The notes under the pieces: model-generated
Told to the model about the DNA's origin: nothing
Seen by the model: the letters and a program-made list of their open reading frames with translations, nothing else
Databases searched by the model: none
Shown here: positions 50,697 to 62,030 of the stretch, one piece after another
Position numbering within the stretch: the stretch's first letter is position 1
How the letters are laid out: every line of letters begins with the position of its first letter
Made by a program: the position numbers and the translations under genes
Assembly: GCF_014217335.1 (NCBI RefSeq)
Contig: NZ_CP060092.1
Span: 1,939,501-2,003,500, forward strand
DNA: 64,000 bases
Source: Teredinibacter purpureus
Lineage (GTDB): Bacteria > Pseudomonadota > Gammaproteobacteria > Pseudomonadales > Cellvibrionaceae
Direction of reading: 5' to 3'

Positions 50697-50864
50697 ATTA
50701 TTTAATAAGTGAGATGTTGGTGGTTTTTTAAATCCCATAATTACATTTTGCTTTAAGTGTATCGGAAGCGCCCGTTAGCTCAAGCGTTTTAAATGATCAC
50801 TTATATTCAAGGCTTGGGTCGCTTAGTGTGCCAAGCTGGCAGATGAAAGTCTGCATTCGAGAGG

Positions 50865-50884
50865 CCCCACTTTGGGGTTTTTTC
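50865..50884 (+). terminator. Terminator after tRNA-fMet
   Basis: CCCCA/TGGGG form a short stem with a three-base loop followed by six T. Confidence 0.7.
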
Positions 50885-50979
50885 GTATCTGGCGTCAGGG
50901 CATTGTTTTTAGGTGTTGCCTTGAGTTGGATAGGCTAAAATATTGCCGATGTGTTGGCTGCACGTTGGTTGTCGTATAG

Positions 50980-51001
50980 ATGGGCTTAGCGCCCATTTTT
51001 T
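50980..51001 (+). terminator. Second terminator (attenuator) before rimP
   Basis: ATGGGC and GCCCAT pair around a five-base loop and are followed by six T. It lies about 60 bases upstream of rimP. Confidence 0.7.
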
Positions 51002-51063
51002 GTTTGTGATTTAGGGTTCTAAGTCACAGCCATCTTTTTATGCTTGACGGAGAATAGAGTCGC

Positions 51064-51522
51064 TTGGCAGGTAAACAATCGCAACTTGAAGAATTACTTG
51101 CACCAGTTATTGAATCGCTGGGTTGCGACCTATGGGGTCTTGAGTATTTCGCACAGGGTAAGAAGTCGATGCTGCGTGTCTTTATTGACCGCAAGCCTGA
51201 CGGGGTATTGGTTGAAGACTGCGAAAGAGTCAGTCGTCAAATCAGTAGTGTAATGGATGTGGAAGACCCGATTACTGGAGAGTACACCCTAGAAGTTTCT
51301 TCTCCCGGCATGGACCGACCATTGTTCAAGTTGGAACAGTATCTTGATTACGTTGGCGAGAAGTTATCAGTAAAACTGAGAACCGGCTTCGACGGGCGCA
51401 AAAAATTCACAGGCCTTTTAAAAGGCATCGAAAATGACGAAATTGTACTTGAGGTTGATGCCGAAGAGTATTTACTTCCGTATGAGCTCGTCGATAAGGC
51501 GAGCGTCATTCCTCGCTTTTAA
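51064..51522 (+). CDS. rimP: Ribosome maturation factor RimP
   Basis: Helps assemble the 30S subunit. The 152-residue protein starts at TTG 51064, with CGGAG about ten bases upstream; no better start is visible. It has the blocks LGCDLWGLEYF, LRVFIDRKPDGVLVEDCERVSR, and EVSSPGMDRPL. First protein gene of the rimP-nusA-infB operon. Confidence 0.95.
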   Translation: MAGKQSQLEELLAPVIESLGCDLWGLEYFAQGKKSMLRVFIDRKPDGVLVEDCERVSRQISSVMDVEDPITGEYTLEVSSPGMDRPLFKLEQYLDYVGEKLSVKLRTGFDGRKKFTGLLKGIENDEIVLEVDAEEYLLPYELVDKASVIPRF

Positions 51523-51585
51523 AAACAGTTGACATTATTTGCAAACTAAGCGGTTTTCCGAATTTAAGGATTCAGAGGCAACTCG

Positions 51586-53076
51586 ATGAAAAAAGAAATA
51601 TTGTTGGTCGCAGACGCAGTTTCCAACGAGAAAGGTGTTGATCAAGGTGTTATTTTTGAAGCCTTGGAGCTAGCACTTGCTACGGCCACTAAAAAACGTT
51701 ACGACGAAGATTCTGATATTCACGTTACGATTGATCGTAAAACAGGTGATTATGAGACGGTTCGTCGTTGGTTGGTTGTGGATGACGACACCTTGGCGGA
51801 ATTGGGCACCCAGTTCACCACGGAAGAAGCTCTCGAGAAAGACACCAATTTGCAGATTGGCGACGTATACCAAGAAGTCATAGAAAACGTAGAATTTGGG
51901 CGCATTGCAGCCCAAACAGCTAAGCAAGTTATTGTTCAAAAGGTGCGTGAAGCCGAGCGCGCTCAGATCGTTGATTTATATCGTGACCGAGTAGGCGAGC
52001 TAATTTCTGGTTCGGTTAAAAAAGTAACGCGCGACAACATAATTGTTGATCTTGGTAGTAATGCTGAAGCGTTGCTGCCTCGCGAAGAACTTGTTGGTCG
52101 CGAAGTGTTTCGTATGAATGATCGAATTCGCGCATTGCTTGTAGAGGTTCGTCCCGAAGTGAGAGGGCCTCAGTTATTTTTGAGCCGCGCCTGTTCTCAG
52201 ATGCTGGTAGAGCTTTTCAAAATTGAAGTTCCTGAAATATCGGAAGAAGTGATTTCGTTAAAGGCTGCAGCACGCGACCCTGGTTCGCGCGCGAAAATTG
52301 CTGTTTCAACGAACGATGGTCGTATTGATCCTGTGGGTGCCTGTGTAGGCATGCGGGGTTCTCGAGTTCAGGCGGTTTCAAATGAACTGGGTAATGAACG
52401 CATCGATATTATTCTTTGGGATGATAACCCCGCGCAATTTGTCGTGAACGCTATGGCTCCTGCAGAAATCGAATCTATTGTTGTTGACGAAGAAGCCAAT
52501 TCCATGGATTTGGCTGTTGGAGAAGATAACTTAGCTCAGGCGATTGGTCGAGGCGGTCAGAATGTTCGGCTCGCATCAGAACTGTCGGGCTGGGATATCA
52601 ACGTCATGAGCGTTGAACAGTGGAACGAGAAACAAGAAAAAGAAGCGGGTAGTTCGAAAGATGTCTTTATGGACGCTTTGGATATCGATGAAGACGTTGC
52701 CGACGTTCTTGTCGATGAAGGTTTTACTACGCTAGAAGAGGTTGCATACGTACCTCTAGAAGAGTTTCTTGCGATAGATGGTTTTGATGAAGATATCGCA
52801 AATGAATTGCGTAGCCGAGCAAAAGATGCCTTGATAACTCAAGCGCTTGCCAGTGAGGAAGAAACTGCAGGGCAAGAACCGGCCGAAGATTTGTTGGCAA
52901 TGGAAGGCATGGATGAAGGGCTCGCGAACACTTTAGCTGCTCGTGGCGTTATCACCATGGAAGATTTGGCAGAGCAAGCTGTTGACGAATTAATGGAAAT
53001 TCACGGCATGGATGAAAAGCGTGCAGCCGCTTTAATTATGAAAGCGCGCGAACCTTGGTTTGCAGACGAAAACTAA
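51586..53076 (+). CDS. nusA: Transcription termination/antitermination factor NusA
   Basis: Binds RNA polymerase and nascent RNA. The 496-residue protein has the N-terminal polymerase-binding domain (1-130), S1 (about 135-200), two KH domains (about 230-345, with [21 protein letters not shown]), and two C-terminal acidic helix-hairpin-helix repeats, the typical layout of gammaproteobacteria. Confidence 0.98.
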   Translation: MKKEILLVADAVSNEKGVDQGVIFEALELALATATKKRYDEDSDIHVTIDRKTGDYETVRRWLVVDDDTLAELGTQFTTEEALEKDTNLQIGDVYQEVIENVEFGRIAAQTAKQVIVQKVREAERAQIVDLYRDRVGELISGSVKKVTRDNIIVDLGSNAEALLPREELVGREVFRMNDRIRALLVEVRPEVRGPQLFLSRACSQMLVELFKIEVPEISEEVISLKAAARDPGSRAKIAVSTNDGRIDPVGACVGMRGSRVQAVSNELGNERIDIILWDDNPAQFVVNAMAPAEIESIVVDEEANSMDLAVGEDNLAQAIGRGGQNVRLASELSGWDINVMSVEQWNEKQEKEAGSSKDVFMDALDIDEDVADVLVDEGFTTLEEVAYVPLEEFLAIDGFDEDIANELRSRAKDALITQALASEEETAGQEPAEDLLAMEGMDEGLANTLAARGVITMEDLAEQAVDELMEIHGMDEKRAAALIMKAREPWFADEN

Positions 53077-53139
53077 GTCTAGCAATCCAAACACGCATCA
53101 AGAATATTGAACGAATTTAACGGGAACTGAGACAAATTT

Positions 53140-55869
53140 ATGGCTGAAGTAACTGTAAGTGAACTCGCCAAGTCTGTAGGGGCTTCTGTCGATCGCATAC
53201 TGGCCCAAATGAAGCAGGCCGGCTTATCACACCAGAATTCAGACGAGATGGTGTCCGACGAAGAGAAGCAAACGTTGCTGGCTTTTTTAAAGTCCAGCCA
53301 CGGTGAATCCGCGGATGCGCCTAAGAAAATCACCTTAAAACGTAAAACCACAACGACGTTAAAAACTGGATCTGGCGCTTCGCGCAAAACGGTTAACGTT
53401 GAAGTTCGTAAAAAGCGAACGTATGTGAAACGTGAAGAGGCTTCTGAGGACGACGCCGATACAGGCGATCAGTCCATCTCAGAAACTGAGAGCATTGTGC
53501 CTGAAACCGGTACAGCCGAATTAACAGTTGATGCTGTACCTGTAGTGGAGACTGTAGAGCCTGTTGTTGAAGCTGACATTGAGCCTGCTGAAGAAGTGGC
53601 AGCTGCAGAGGTTGAGCCGGAGGCTCCGCCTGTGGTTGAAGTGATTCGGCCTTCGTATACCGATGATGCAGAAATGTTGCGCCAAAAAGCCGCTCAAGCT
53701 CGTCGTAAGGCTGAGCAAGATGCCGTCGAAGCTAAGAAACTCGCGCAGGAAAAACGTAAAGCTGAGCAAGTAGCTGCGGCAAAACCGGCTGCAGCTCCAG
53801 CGAATATACCAGCAGCTCCCGCATCAGTTGATGAGCGTAGTAAGCATGGTCATCCGAAGAAGCTGAAAACTAAAGCTGAAATTGAAGTTGACGAAGAAGA
53901 AGCGAAAAAGCACAACAAGAAAGCGGGTAAAGCCGTTAAGAAAGTTGCTGCTCCGAAAAAAGCTGCTTCTGCGTTGGACTATGTGGAAGATAAAGAAGAA
54001 ATTGAAGAGGTTATTCATTCGCCGAAGAAGCGTCGAATGGGTGGCTCATCAGGTTCGCGTCCTGTTATTAAGGTGAAAAATCAGCATGGCTTTAAGAAGC
54101 CAACCAGTAAAATCACCTATGACGTTGAAATTCCTGAAGAAATTAGTGTGTCTGACCTCGCTCAGCGCATGAATGTTAAAGCCGGTGAAGTGGTTAAGCA
54201 GTTGATGAAACTGGGCACTATGGCCACGATCAATCAGTTGATTGATCAGGACACCGCGCAATTGGTAGTAGAAGAGCTGGGCCACAAAGTTGTACTGGTA
54301 AGCGGCGATGCCGTTGAAGTTAAGCTTCGCGAGCAAGTGGCTACTGATGACGGTGCAGTAATGGTCGATCGTGCACCTGTTGTGACGGTGATGGGCCATG
54401 TCGATCACGGTAAAACTTCGTTACTTGATTACATTCGGGAGTCTAAAGTCGCTTCTGGCGAAGCCGGTGGTATTACGCAGCATATCGGTGCCTATCGAGT
54501 GAGAACTAGTCATGGTGAGCTCGCATTTTTAGATACCCCTGGGCACGCAGCATTTACGGCTATGCGAGCGCGTGGAGCTCAATGTACCGACGTGGTAATT
54601 CTTGTTGTAGCGGCAGATGATGGCGTAATGCCTCAAACAGAAGAAGCTGTTCAGCACGCTCGAGCAGCGGGTGTACCGCTGGTTGTTGCCATTAATAAAA
54701 TGGATAAAGAAGCCGCCGATCCAGAGCGAGTCAAAAACGAACTTTCAGCGAAAGACGTTATACCCGATGATTGGGGTGGTGATACTCAGTTTATCCCTGT
54801 CTCTGCTCATACAGGAGAGGGCGTCGAAGCATTGTTGGAGGCTGTTGCCTTACAGGCAGAGCTGCTTGAGCTTAAAGCGCCTTCAGATGTTCCTGCTCGC
54901 GGTGTTGTGATTGAATCTAGAATGGATAAAGGTCGCGGTGTTGTAGCGACGGTTCTTGTCCAAGGCGGCATGTTAAGCGGCGGAGATATTTTGCTGGCTG
55001 GACAAAGCTTTGGCCGTGTTCGTGCTATGACGAATGAGTTCGGTGTGAAGATCACCGAAGCAGGCCCCTCTACGCCGGTTGAGTTGTTAGGATTAGATTC
55101 TCCTCCAGAAGCGGGCGATGAATTTTTAGTTGTTCCTGATGAGCGCAAAGCGCGCGAAGTTGCTCAGTTCCGTGCAGAGAAAGAGCGTGGCGAAAAGCTG
55201 CAACGCCAACAAGCTGCGAAGCTAGAAAATATGTTTGCAGGTATGGGCAGCGACGAGAAAAAAATATTACCAGTTGTGCTTAAGACCGATGTGCGCGGTT
55301 CATTAGAAGCCATTCAGGCTGCGTTGATCGATATGGGTAACGAGGAAGTTCAGGTTACCTTGGTTGGCGGTGGTGTTGGCGGAATTACTGAAAATGACGT
55401 AAACCTAGCGCTTACCTCAGGTGCGATTATTGTGGGCTTTAACGTACGAGCGGATGCTTCTGCGCGTAAGCTGGCCGAGTCCGAATCAGCTGAAATTCGG
55501 TACTACAGTATTATTTACCAATTGATCGATGAGGTTAAATCAGCCTTGTCAGGCATGCTTGACCCCGAGCGTGTTGAAGAGATTGTCGGTATCGCAGATG
55601 TGCGCGACGTTTTCCGTTCACCAAAGTTTGGTCAAGTGGCCGGTTGTATGGTTACGGAAGGTTCGGTTCAGCGTAATAAGCCTATCCGCGTTTTGCGTGA
55701 AAATGTTGTTATTTTTGAAGGTGAGCTTGAATCGTTACGTCGCTTTAAAGACGATGTTAGTGAAGTTCGCAACGGTACAGAGTGTGGTATCGGGGTGAAA
55801 AACTACGATGTGAAAGTCGGCGATCAAATCGAAGTCTTCGATGTTAAAGAGGTAGCGAGAGAGCTGTAA
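53140..55869 (+). CDS. infB: Translation initiation factor IF-2
   Basis: GTPase that brings fMet-tRNA to the 30S subunit. Of 909 residues, the N-terminal part (about 1-310) is Ala/Glu/Lys rich with an IF2_N start ([22 protein letters not shown]), followed by the G domain with [22 protein letters not shown] and NKMDK, then domains II, III and the tRNA-binding domain IV. Internal starts for shorter forms are likely but not marked. Confidence 0.98.
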   Translation: MAEVTVSELAKSVGASVDRILAQMKQAGLSHQNSDEMVSDEEKQTLLAFLKSSHGESADAPKKITLKRKTTTTLKTGSGASRKTVNVEVRKKRTYVKREEASEDDADTGDQSISETESIVPETGTAELTVDAVPVVETVEPVVEADIEPAEEVAAAEVEPEAPPVVEVIRPSYTDDAEMLRQKAAQARRKAEQDAVEAKKLAQEKRKAEQVAAAKPAAAPANIPAAPASVDERSKHGHPKKLKTKAEIEVDEEEAKKHNKKAGKAVKKVAAPKKAASALDYVEDKEEIEEVIHSPKKRRMGGSSGSRPVIKVKNQHGFKKPTSKITYDVEIPEEISVSDLAQRMNVKAGEVVKQLMKLGTMATINQLIDQDTAQLVVEELGHKVVLVSGDAVEVKLREQVATDDGAVMVDRAPVVTVMGHVDHGKTSLLDYIRESKVASGEAGGITQHIGAYRVRTSHGELAFLDTPGHAAFTAMRARGAQCTDVVILVVAADDGVMPQTEEAVQHARAAGVPLVVAINKMDKEAADPERVKNELSAKDVIPDDWGGDTQFIPVSAHTGEGVEALLEAVALQAELLELKAPSDVPARGVVIESRMDKGRGVVATVLVQGGMLSGGDILLAGQSFGRVRAMTNEFGVKITEAGPSTPVELLGLDSPPEAGDEFLVVPDERKAREVAQFRAEKERGEKLQRQQAAKLENMFAGMGSDEKKILPVVLKTDVRGSLEAIQAALIDMGNEEVQVTLVGGGVGGITENDVNLALTSGAIIVGFNVRADASARKLAESESAEIRYYSIIYQLIDEVKSALSGMLDPERVEEIVGIADVRDVFRSPKFGQVAGCMVTEGSVQRNKPIRVLRENVVIFEGELESLRRFKDDVSEVRNGTECGIGVKNYDVKVGDQIEVFDVKEVAREL

Positions 55870-55899
55870 TGCTTTCTCAACTCTTCGAGAAATACTGAA

Positions 55900-56295
55900 A
55901 TGCCAAGAGAATTTAAACGCTCCGATCGAGTAGCTGATGCGCTTCAGCGTAGCCTCGCGAATTTTATTCGTACGGAAATACGTGACCCACGCGTAGGAAT
56001 GGTCAATGTTAATTCGGTTTCTGTGAATCGAGACATGGCTAACGCAAAGGTTTACGTTACCGTTGTTGGTGCTGAAACGGACGAAGAAGCTGAAGCGTCG
56101 GTTGCCATTTTAAATAAAGCGTCCGGTTATTTACGTAACTTGATTGCGAAAGATTTAATGCTTCGAATGACGCCAAAGTTACAGTTTTTTTACGATTTTA
56201 CCGCTGTACATGGTCAGCAGTTATCGAGCCTTATCGATCAAGCGGTTGCAGAAGATAACGCGCATCACTCTGATGATAGTGGTAAAGAGGAATAA
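55900..56295 (+). CDS. rbfA: Ribosome-binding factor A
   Basis: KH-fold 30S maturation factor. The 131-residue protein starts PREFKRSDRVADALQRSLANF, has REIRDPRVG-type text (RTEIRDPRVGMVNVNSV), and ends LRMTPKLQFFYDFTAVHG plus an acidic tail. Overlap of function with cold adaptation is known for the family. Confidence 0.96.
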   Translation: MPREFKRSDRVADALQRSLANFIRTEIRDPRVGMVNVNSVSVNRDMANAKVYVTVVGAETDEEAEASVAILNKASGYLRNLIAKDLMLRMTPKLQFFYDFTAVHGQQLSSLIDQAVAEDNAHHSDDSGKEE

Positions 56296-56298
56296 ATT

Positions 56299-57240
56299 TT
56301 GGGGCGTAGACGTAGATTTGGTCGTCCTATTAGCGGGGTTCTTGTAGTCGATAAGCCCGCTGGCGTTACCTCTAACGATGTTGTTCAACGCGCAAAGCGG
56401 TTGTTTTATGCCAATAAAGCGGGCCACACCGGTGCGCTTGACCCTCTTGCTACGGGTGTTTTGCCTCTTTGTTTTGGGGAAGCCACCAAGTTTTCTCAGT
56501 ACCTCCTAGACTCTGATAAAGGCTATATCAGTACGTATCGATTTGGCTTACAGACGGATACTGCCGATGCAGACGGCCAAGTGATAGCCGAGGTTGATGC
56601 AAGCAAGTTAACAGCTAAAGCCGTTGAGAAAGCAATCGCTCACTATCGTGGCGATATCAAACAAATCCCACCTATGTATTCTGCTCTGAAGCGCAATGGC
56701 CAGCCTTTATATAAATTGGCACGCGAAGGTATAGAGGTTGAGCGCGAAGCTCGCCCCGTCACTATTTATAATTTCGAGCTTCTTGATTTTCGCCCAGGCC
56801 AATACGCCGAGGCGGATGTGCGCGTGGAATGCAGTAAAGGTACTTATATTCGAAGTTTAGCGGAAGATATCGGGCGGGATCTGGGCGTCGGTGCCCATGT
56901 TCAATCGTTACGACGTATTCAGGCTGGTCCGTTTATGGAAGCTCAGGTGTTAAACCTTGATGATATTGAAGCTGAGCGTGGCGATGACCGCGCCGAAACG
57001 CTGGATCATCACCTGCTTCCAACAGACGCGCCAGTGGCCGAAATGCCCGCCTTGACGCTTGATGAGCACAGTGGCTTCTATTTTTTGCGAGGTCAAGCGG
57101 TTATCAATAACGAAGTCTACCAGTTGGGAGACGAAGGTGATAAAGTGCGCGTCTTCCAGTCAACTGGTGAATTTTTAGGCGTTGGCGAAATTACAGATGA
57201 TAGCCGAGTGGCACCAAGCCGCTTGGTGGCTCAGCCCTAG
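56299..57240 (+). CDS. truB: tRNA pseudouridine-55 synthase TruB
   Basis: Makes pseudouridine 55 in the T-loop of tRNAs. The 313-residue protein starts at TTG 56299, four bases after the rbfA stop. It has the catalytic Asp in GHTGALDPLATGVLP, the ISGVLVVDKPAGVTSNDVV start, and a C-terminal PUA-like domain. Confidence 0.95.
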   Translation: MGRRRRFGRPISGVLVVDKPAGVTSNDVVQRAKRLFYANKAGHTGALDPLATGVLPLCFGEATKFSQYLLDSDKGYISTYRFGLQTDTADADGQVIAEVDASKLTAKAVEKAIAHYRGDIKQIPPMYSALKRNGQPLYKLAREGIEVEREARPVTIYNFELLDFRPGQYAEADVRVECSKGTYIRSLAEDIGRDLGVGAHVQSLRRIQAGPFMEAQVLNLDDIEAERGDDRAETLDHHLLPTDAPVAEMPALTLDEHSGFYFLRGQAVINNEVYQLGDEGDKVRVFQSTGEFLGVGEITDDSRVAPSRLVAQP

Positions 57241-57407
57241 GGTTGGGGCCTATTCCTCAATGAGAGGGAAGGTGACAAAAGAGTTGCTTTAAACGGCAAA
57301 CCGACCTACCTGTAAATATGCACGGGGCAGGCCGGAACTACGCTGTATTACTCGTGAAAACGGCGAATACAGATTCGGCATATTGATAAAAAAATGAGGA
57401 GTTTCTC

Positions 57408-57677
57408 ATGGCACTAAGTGCTCTAGAAAAAGACGCAATCGTAAAAGAACATCAAACCTCTGAGACCGATACTGGTTCTCCAGAAGTTCAGGTTGCATTG
57501 CTAACCGCTAATATTAATAAATTGCAGGGTCACTTTGCTGACCACAAGCAAGACCACCACTCACGTCGTGGTTTAATCCGTATGGTTAACCAGCGTCGTA
57601 AGTTGTTGGATTACCTGAAAGGTAAGAATGTTAGTCGTTATGCAAGTTTGATCCAGAAGTTGGGTCTACGCCGTTAA
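57408..57677 (+). CDS. rpsO: 30S ribosomal protein S15
   Basis: Primary 16S rRNA-binding protein. The 89-residue protein is full length and has the conserved [21 protein letters not shown] and [22 protein letters not shown] blocks. A strong GAGGAG site precedes it. It is followed by a terminator and then pnp, as in E. coli. Confidence 0.98.
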   Translation: MALSALEKDAIVKEHQTSETDTGSPEVQVALLTANINKLQGHFADHKQDHHSRRGLIRMVNQRRKLLDYLKGKNVSRYASLIQKLGLRR

Positions 57678-57691
57678 GCGGTGATGTACCT

Positions 57692-57718
57692 AAGTGCCCG
57701 CCTTGTGCGGGCACTTTT
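57692..57718 (+). terminator. Terminator between rpsO and pnp
   Basis: AAGTGCCCGC and GCGGGCACTT pair perfectly over ten bases around a five-base loop and end in TTTT. Confidence 0.85.
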
Positions 57719-57909
57719 ACTTTCTGCTCTTTGGTTTCTTTGTCTTACTCTGCTACGAAAAAGAATTTATTTATTTTCCCGTGGTCTGAATTCTACGTTG
57801 TTACGGGGTGATGGATGAATGCGAAACCTTCGGATAGCGAACGGTTTTGAATTTGAAGGTAATTGAAAAATAAAGCGCAATGGGGCGCTTCAAACATTAA
57901 GGATAAGTA

Positions 57910-60027
57910 ATGAATCCGGTAATTAAAAAATTCCAATATGGTAAAGATACTGTCACTCTCGAAACGGGCCGCATTGCTCGTCAAGCGACAGGTGCTGTTA
58001 TGGTGAGCATGGGTGAAACCCGTGTTTTGTGTACAGTTGTTGGTGCAAGAGAAGCGAAAGCAGGTCAAGACTTCTTCCCGCTCTCTGTTCATTATCAAGA
58101 AAAAGCCTATTCTGCGGGCAAAATTCCTGGCGGGTTCTTTAAGCGAGAAGGTCGTCCATCTGAGAAAGAAACACTGACTTCTCGGTTAATCGATCGACCT
58201 ATTCGTCCTTTATTCCCGAACGGGTATATGTGTGAAGTACAGGTTGTTTGTACTGTTATTGCGGCCGAGAAAGCCGTTGACCCAGATATTGCCGCTATGA
58301 TCGGTACGTCTGCAGCATTGGCGATATCAGGTATACCCTTTAACGGCCCTATAGGCGCTGCTCGCGTGGGATACACCCAGAGCGAAGGCTATATTCTTAA
58401 CCCAGAGTACGCGGCATTAGCGGATTCTGAGTTGGACATGGTTGTTGCGGGTACTCGTGACGCGGTACTCATGGTTGAATCTGAAGCCAATGAGTTGCCA
58501 GAAGATATTATGTTGGGTGCCGTACTGTATGCCCATCAAGAGTTGCAAGCGGTTGTTCATGCGGTTGATGAGCTGGTACGTGATGCCGGTAAAGAACGTT
58601 GGGAATGGTCAGCACCGGCTGTCAATGAAGAGCTTCAAGCTGCTGTATTGCGTGGCTTCGAGGATTCTATCGGCGTTGCTTACCGCATTATTGATAAACA
58701 AAAACGTTACAACCGTTTAAGTGAACTGCGTACACAAGCGATTGCTGAGCTTGTAACCGCAGATTCTGACGTTAAAGCTGATGACGTACAAAAGCTATTT
58801 GCAAAGATTGAAAAGCAGATTGTACGTAGCCGTGTTGTGGCTGGAGAGCCTCGCATTGATGGTCGTGACAGTAAAACTGTTCGCGGCCTTCAGGTAGAAG
58901 TTGGCGTATTACCTAAAGTACACGGTTCTGCATTATTTACGCGGGGTGAAACCCAAGCTTTGGTAGTTGCTACCTTAGGTTCCGCGCGAGATGCACAAAT
59001 CATTGATGCCCTTGAAGGTGAGCGTAAAGATAACTTTATGCTGCATTACAACTTCCCTCCTTACTCAGTAGGTGAATGTGGCCGTATGGGCGGCACCGGG
59101 CGTCGGGAAGTTGGTCATGGCCGATTGGCTCGCCGTGGTGTTGCTGCGATGTTACCTTCGTCGGATGATTTCCCGTACACGATGCGTGTGGTTAGTGAGA
59201 TTACAGAATCAAATGGTTCAAGCTCAATGGCTTCCGTGTGTGGTACGAGTTTGGCATTGATGGACGCGGGTGTACCGTTGAAGGCGCCTGTTGCCGGTAT
59301 CGCTATGGGTTTGGTTAAAGAAGAAAACGGTTATGCCGTATTAACCGATATCTTGGGCGATGAAGATCACCTTGGCGATATGGACTTTAAAGTAGCTGGT
59401 ACTACCGATGGTATTACTGCGTTACAGATGGATATCAAAATTGAAGGCATTACCGAAGAAATTATGGAGACAGCGTTAGAGCAAGCTATGCACGCGCGTT
59501 TACATATTCTTGCTGAAATGAATGCTGTGATTGCAACGCCACGTTCGAAGTTGTCGGACAACGCACCTCAATACCACACGATGAAAATTGATCCCGATAA
59601 AATTCGCGATATCATCGGTAAAGGTGGCGCTACCATACGCTCAATTACCGAAGAGACCGGCGCAACTATCGATATTGATGATGATGGCACGGTGAAGATT
59701 TACGGTGATGACGGCGATAGTCTTGCGGGCGCGATCACTCGCATCGAAGAGATTACAGCAGAAGCAGAAATCGGTGCTACTTATCAAGGTAAAGTTGTAC
59801 GTATTGTTGATTTCGGCGCGTTCGTGAACTTCTTGCCAGGCAAAGATGGTTTGGTCCACATTTCTCAAATCGCTCATGAGCGAGTGCAGAATGTGACAGA
59901 TTATCTGAGTGAAGGTCAAGACGTAGATGTTAAATGTTTGGATATTGATCAGCGCGGTCGTATTAAGCTTTCTATCAAAGAGTTGTTGCCTAAGCCTGAA
60001 GTAGAAACTGGATCTGACGACGCTTAA
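57910..60027 (+). CDS. pnp: Polyribonucleotide nucleotidyltransferase (PNPase)
   Basis: 3'-5' phosphorolytic RNase of the degradosome. The 705-residue protein has two RNase PH domains (about 1-210 and 310-540), the second with the active-site [18 protein letters not shown] block, a KH domain (around [18 protein letters not shown]) and an S1 domain ([23 protein letters not shown]). It has a 232-base leader after rpsO. Confidence 0.98.
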   Translation: MNPVIKKFQYGKDTVTLETGRIARQATGAVMVSMGETRVLCTVVGAREAKAGQDFFPLSVHYQEKAYSAGKIPGGFFKREGRPSEKETLTSRLIDRPIRPLFPNGYMCEVQVVCTVIAAEKAVDPDIAAMIGTSAALAISGIPFNGPIGAARVGYTQSEGYILNPEYAALADSELDMVVAGTRDAVLMVESEANELPEDIMLGAVLYAHQELQAVVHAVDELVRDAGKERWEWSAPAVNEELQAAVLRGFEDSIGVAYRIIDKQKRYNRLSELRTQAIAELVTADSDVKADDVQKLFAKIEKQIVRSRVVAGEPRIDGRDSKTVRGLQVEVGVLPKVHGSALFTRGETQALVVATLGSARDAQIIDALEGERKDNFMLHYNFPPYSVGECGRMGGTGRREVGHGRLARRGVAAMLPSSDDFPYTMRVVSEITESNGSSSMASVCGTSLALMDAGVPLKAPVAGIAMGLVKEENGYAVLTDILGDEDHLGDMDFKVAGTTDGITALQMDIKIEGITEEIMETALEQAMHARLHILAEMNAVIATPRSKLSDNAPQYHTMKIDPDKIRDIIGKGGATIRSITEETGATIDIDDDGTVKIYGDDGDSLAGAITRIEEITAEAEIGATYQGKVVRIVDFGAFVNFLPGKDGLVHISQIAHERVQNVTDYLSEGQDVDVKCLDIDQRGRIKLSIKELLPKPEVETGSDDA

Positions 60028-60053
60028 TACGTTAAGCTTCATCTGCTAAAACA

Positions 60054-60076
60054 AGCCCGCAACTGCGGGCTTTTTT
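60054..60076 (+). terminator. Terminator after pnp
   Basis: AGCCCGC and GCGGGCT pair around AACT and are followed by six T. Confidence 0.88.
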
Positions 60077-60104
60077 CTGTTCATTTAAAAAGGTTTACAG
60101 CGTA

Positions 60105-60908
60105 GTGTCTCGATTGTTTTGTGCGTTTTTTTTATGTCTCCTGCTGCCTGCGGTGCAAGCAGAGGATTTGCCGAAGGTTGAATTGGGTATTGGTTTTGCG
60201 GCACAGCACTTGCGCGATTATAGGGGCGCGGATGAGAGCCAGACTCAGGCCCTTCCCTTCCCTATTCTTATTTATCGTGGTGATCGCTTTCAGGCTGATA
60301 AAGACGGTATTCGAGGTCTCTTTTTAGAAGGTGAGGGTTGGGAATTGAATTTTAGTGCTGAAGCGGCGCTAAATGGTGGAAGTGACGAAAATACTGTGCG
60401 TGCGGGCATGGAATCACTTGATTCGGCCGTTGAGTTTGGCCCGTCGTTAAATTTTAATCTCACCGGTGAGGATTTCGATCACGGGTGGTCGCTGCGACTA
60501 CCCTTAAGGGCCGTATTTGCGGTTGATCTCACGGATAAGAATATTGAGCCTATAGGTTTCAATGCAAACCCCAAAATAACCTACCGTAAGCCCGCACTAT
60601 GGCGTGGCTGGAACAGTAAGGTAGATCTGGGTCTTCTCTGGGGCTCGGACGACTACCACGACTATTATTATAGTGTTGCACCCGCCATGGTTACGGCAGA
60701 GCGCACGGCCTATGATGCGGCAGCCGGTTACAGTGGTAGCTATTTCAAATTTAGTTTAAAGAAACGTAGGGGCCAATTGTGGTATGGCTGGAACCTTCGC
60801 TATGATAATCTCAGTGCAGCTGTGTTCGACGATAGTCCGTTAGCCGTAACACCGCATTATTTTTCAACAACGTTAGCAGTAGGTTGGTTCTTTTGGTCAA
60901 GCGACTAA
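60105..60908 (+). CDS. MipA/OmpV family outer-membrane protein
   Basis: A 267-residue predicted beta-barrel. It starts at GTG and has a signal peptide (about residues 1-19, ending PAVQAED). The mature part alternates aromatic strands, has LPFPILIYRGDRFQADKDGIRG near the start (family typical), and ends in a hydrophobic strand (ALAVGWFFWSSD region). MipA relatives scaffold murein enzymes or act as porins; the actual role here is unknown. Confidence 0.85.
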   Translation: MSRLFCAFFLCLLLPAVQAEDLPKVELGIGFAAQHLRDYRGADESQTQALPFPILIYRGDRFQADKDGIRGLFLEGEGWELNFSAEAALNGGSDENTVRAGMESLDSAVEFGPSLNFNLTGEDFDHGWSLRLPLRAVFAVDLTDKNIEPIGFNANPKITYRKPALWRGWNSKVDLGLLWGSDDYHDYYYSVAPAMVTAERTAYDAAAGYSGSYFKFSLKKRRGQLWYGWNLRYDNLSAAVFDDSPLAVTPHYFSTTLAVGWFFWSSD

Positions 60909-60917
60909 GGTGTTGTG

Positions 60918-61607
60918 ATGAAATTCAGTGAGTCAGAAGTTCGTGTGCTAGGTGTATTAATAGAAAAAGCGGTTACAACACCCGATCAATACCCGTTGTC
61001 GCTCAATGCTTTAACAACGGGCTGTAATCAAAAAACAAATCGAGAGCCTGTGGTTGAATATTCCGATACCCAAACGCAATCGATTATTGACGAGCTGATA
61101 AAGAAAAGTCTCGTAAGTGAAATGCGCTTGGGTGGACGAGTTCCGAAATATCAGCATCGATTTTGCAATACTGAATTTGGTGAATATCATTTTAATGCCC
61201 AAGAGCTTGGCGTGATTTGTGTGTTGTTTTTGCGAGGCGCACAAACGCCGGGAGAGCTTCGAACAAGAACAAATAGACTGTGTACCTTTAGTGATGTAAC
61301 TGAGGTTGAGCAGATTTTGTCTGGCCTTATTAACCGTGATGGGCTTCCCTACGTTAAGCAGTTGCCAAGAGAGGCAGGGCGTCGCGATAGCCGGTATCGT
61401 CACTTGTTTTTGGAATCAGATACCATCGACGATACCCCTCTCAAGGGTGCAGCGAGAACGTCTGGCGCGGCGGTTGTAGATGTGCCGGCGACGGCAGTAG
61501 AAGATGTTGCAGCAGACACTCTATTGGATCGGATAGAAATGTTAGAGCTGACGGTCGAAGAGCTACAGCAACAAATTATATCGCTGCAGCGTAACGTTAA
61601 AGATTAA
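60918..61607 (+). CDS. yceH: YceH family protein (DUF480)
   Basis: A 229-residue protein with two winged-helix repeats. It shows the family signature VRVLGVLIEKAVTTPDQYPLSLNALTTGCNQKTNREPV and LRGAQTPGELRTR, then a C-terminal coiled coil. Its function is unknown. ATG 60918 is preferred over the GTG one codon earlier. Confidence 0.92.
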   Translation: MKFSESEVRVLGVLIEKAVTTPDQYPLSLNALTTGCNQKTNREPVVEYSDTQTQSIIDELIKKSLVSEMRLGGRVPKYQHRFCNTEFGEYHFNAQELGVICVLFLRGAQTPGELRTRTNRLCTFSDVTEVEQILSGLINRDGLPYVKQLPREAGRRDSRYRHLFLESDTIDDTPLKGAARTSGAAVVDVPATAVEDVAADTLLDRIEMLELTVEELQQQIISLQRNVKD

Positions 61608-61650
61608 GCTCGACGCTCATTGCCGTATGCTCGCGTGAGCCTTTTAACGA

Positions 61651-61935
61651 TTACTGAGCAATACTTTTCTTGAATGTTTTTAAATAGTTAATAATATCCA
61701 AAGATTCATACATCCACTGTACTTTCCCATTGCCATGCTCTATACGTAAAGCTGGCACTTGTGTTTTACCACCTTGCGAGCGAAGTAACTGGCGCGCGTC
61801 ATAGTCGCTAGCAACGTTAGCTCCACCAATTTTTATTTGCATGGTATCCAACGCACGGTAAACCCGCATGCAGTAGCCACATGTTGGGCTGTGATAAAGT
61901 GTGAGATGGTCGAACGGTTGATTGCTGGCTGTCAT
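61651..61935 (-). CDS. Glutaredoxin-like protein
   Basis: A 94-residue thioredoxin-fold protein. The active site CGYC lies at residues 19-22 in LYHSPTCGYCMRVYRAL; the conserved cis-proline occurs in TQVPALRI. The family contains glutathione-S-transferase N-terminal-like and glutaredoxin-like members. It faces yceH convergently. Confidence 0.88.
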   Translation of the reverse strand: MTASNQPFDHLTLYHSPTCGYCMRVYRALDTMQIKIGGANVASDYDARQLLRSQGGKTQVPALRIEHGNGKVQWMYESLDIINYLKTFKKSIAQ

Positions 61936-62030
61936 AAAACTCTCCGATAACGTGGCGCTTAATGCATTATATCCTTAGATGTAAATCCGTTACACTGCGA
62001 AGCTTCCTAAACGTTTGATAAGAATAATTT

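Larger units (their letters stand above)
50697..51063 (+). other. Leader region between tRNA-fMet and rimP with two terminator hairpins
   Basis: No gene is seen. It holds hairpin GCAGA/TCTGC (about 50839-50854) and two terminators described separately. Both would have to be bypassed for tRNA-promoter transcripts to reach nusA and infB. A short tRNA-Arg-like start (near 50768) has no rest of a tRNA. Confidence 0.6.

Noticed and set aside
50760..50860. tRNA-like sequence (GCGCCCGTTAGCTCA) downstream of tRNA-fMet
   Set aside because: Only the first bases resemble tRNA-Arg; no anticodon or acceptor stem can be folded.
57241..57407. rpsO promoter boxes
   Set aside because: TTGCTT and TAAATA are present but about 20 bases apart; too weak to list.
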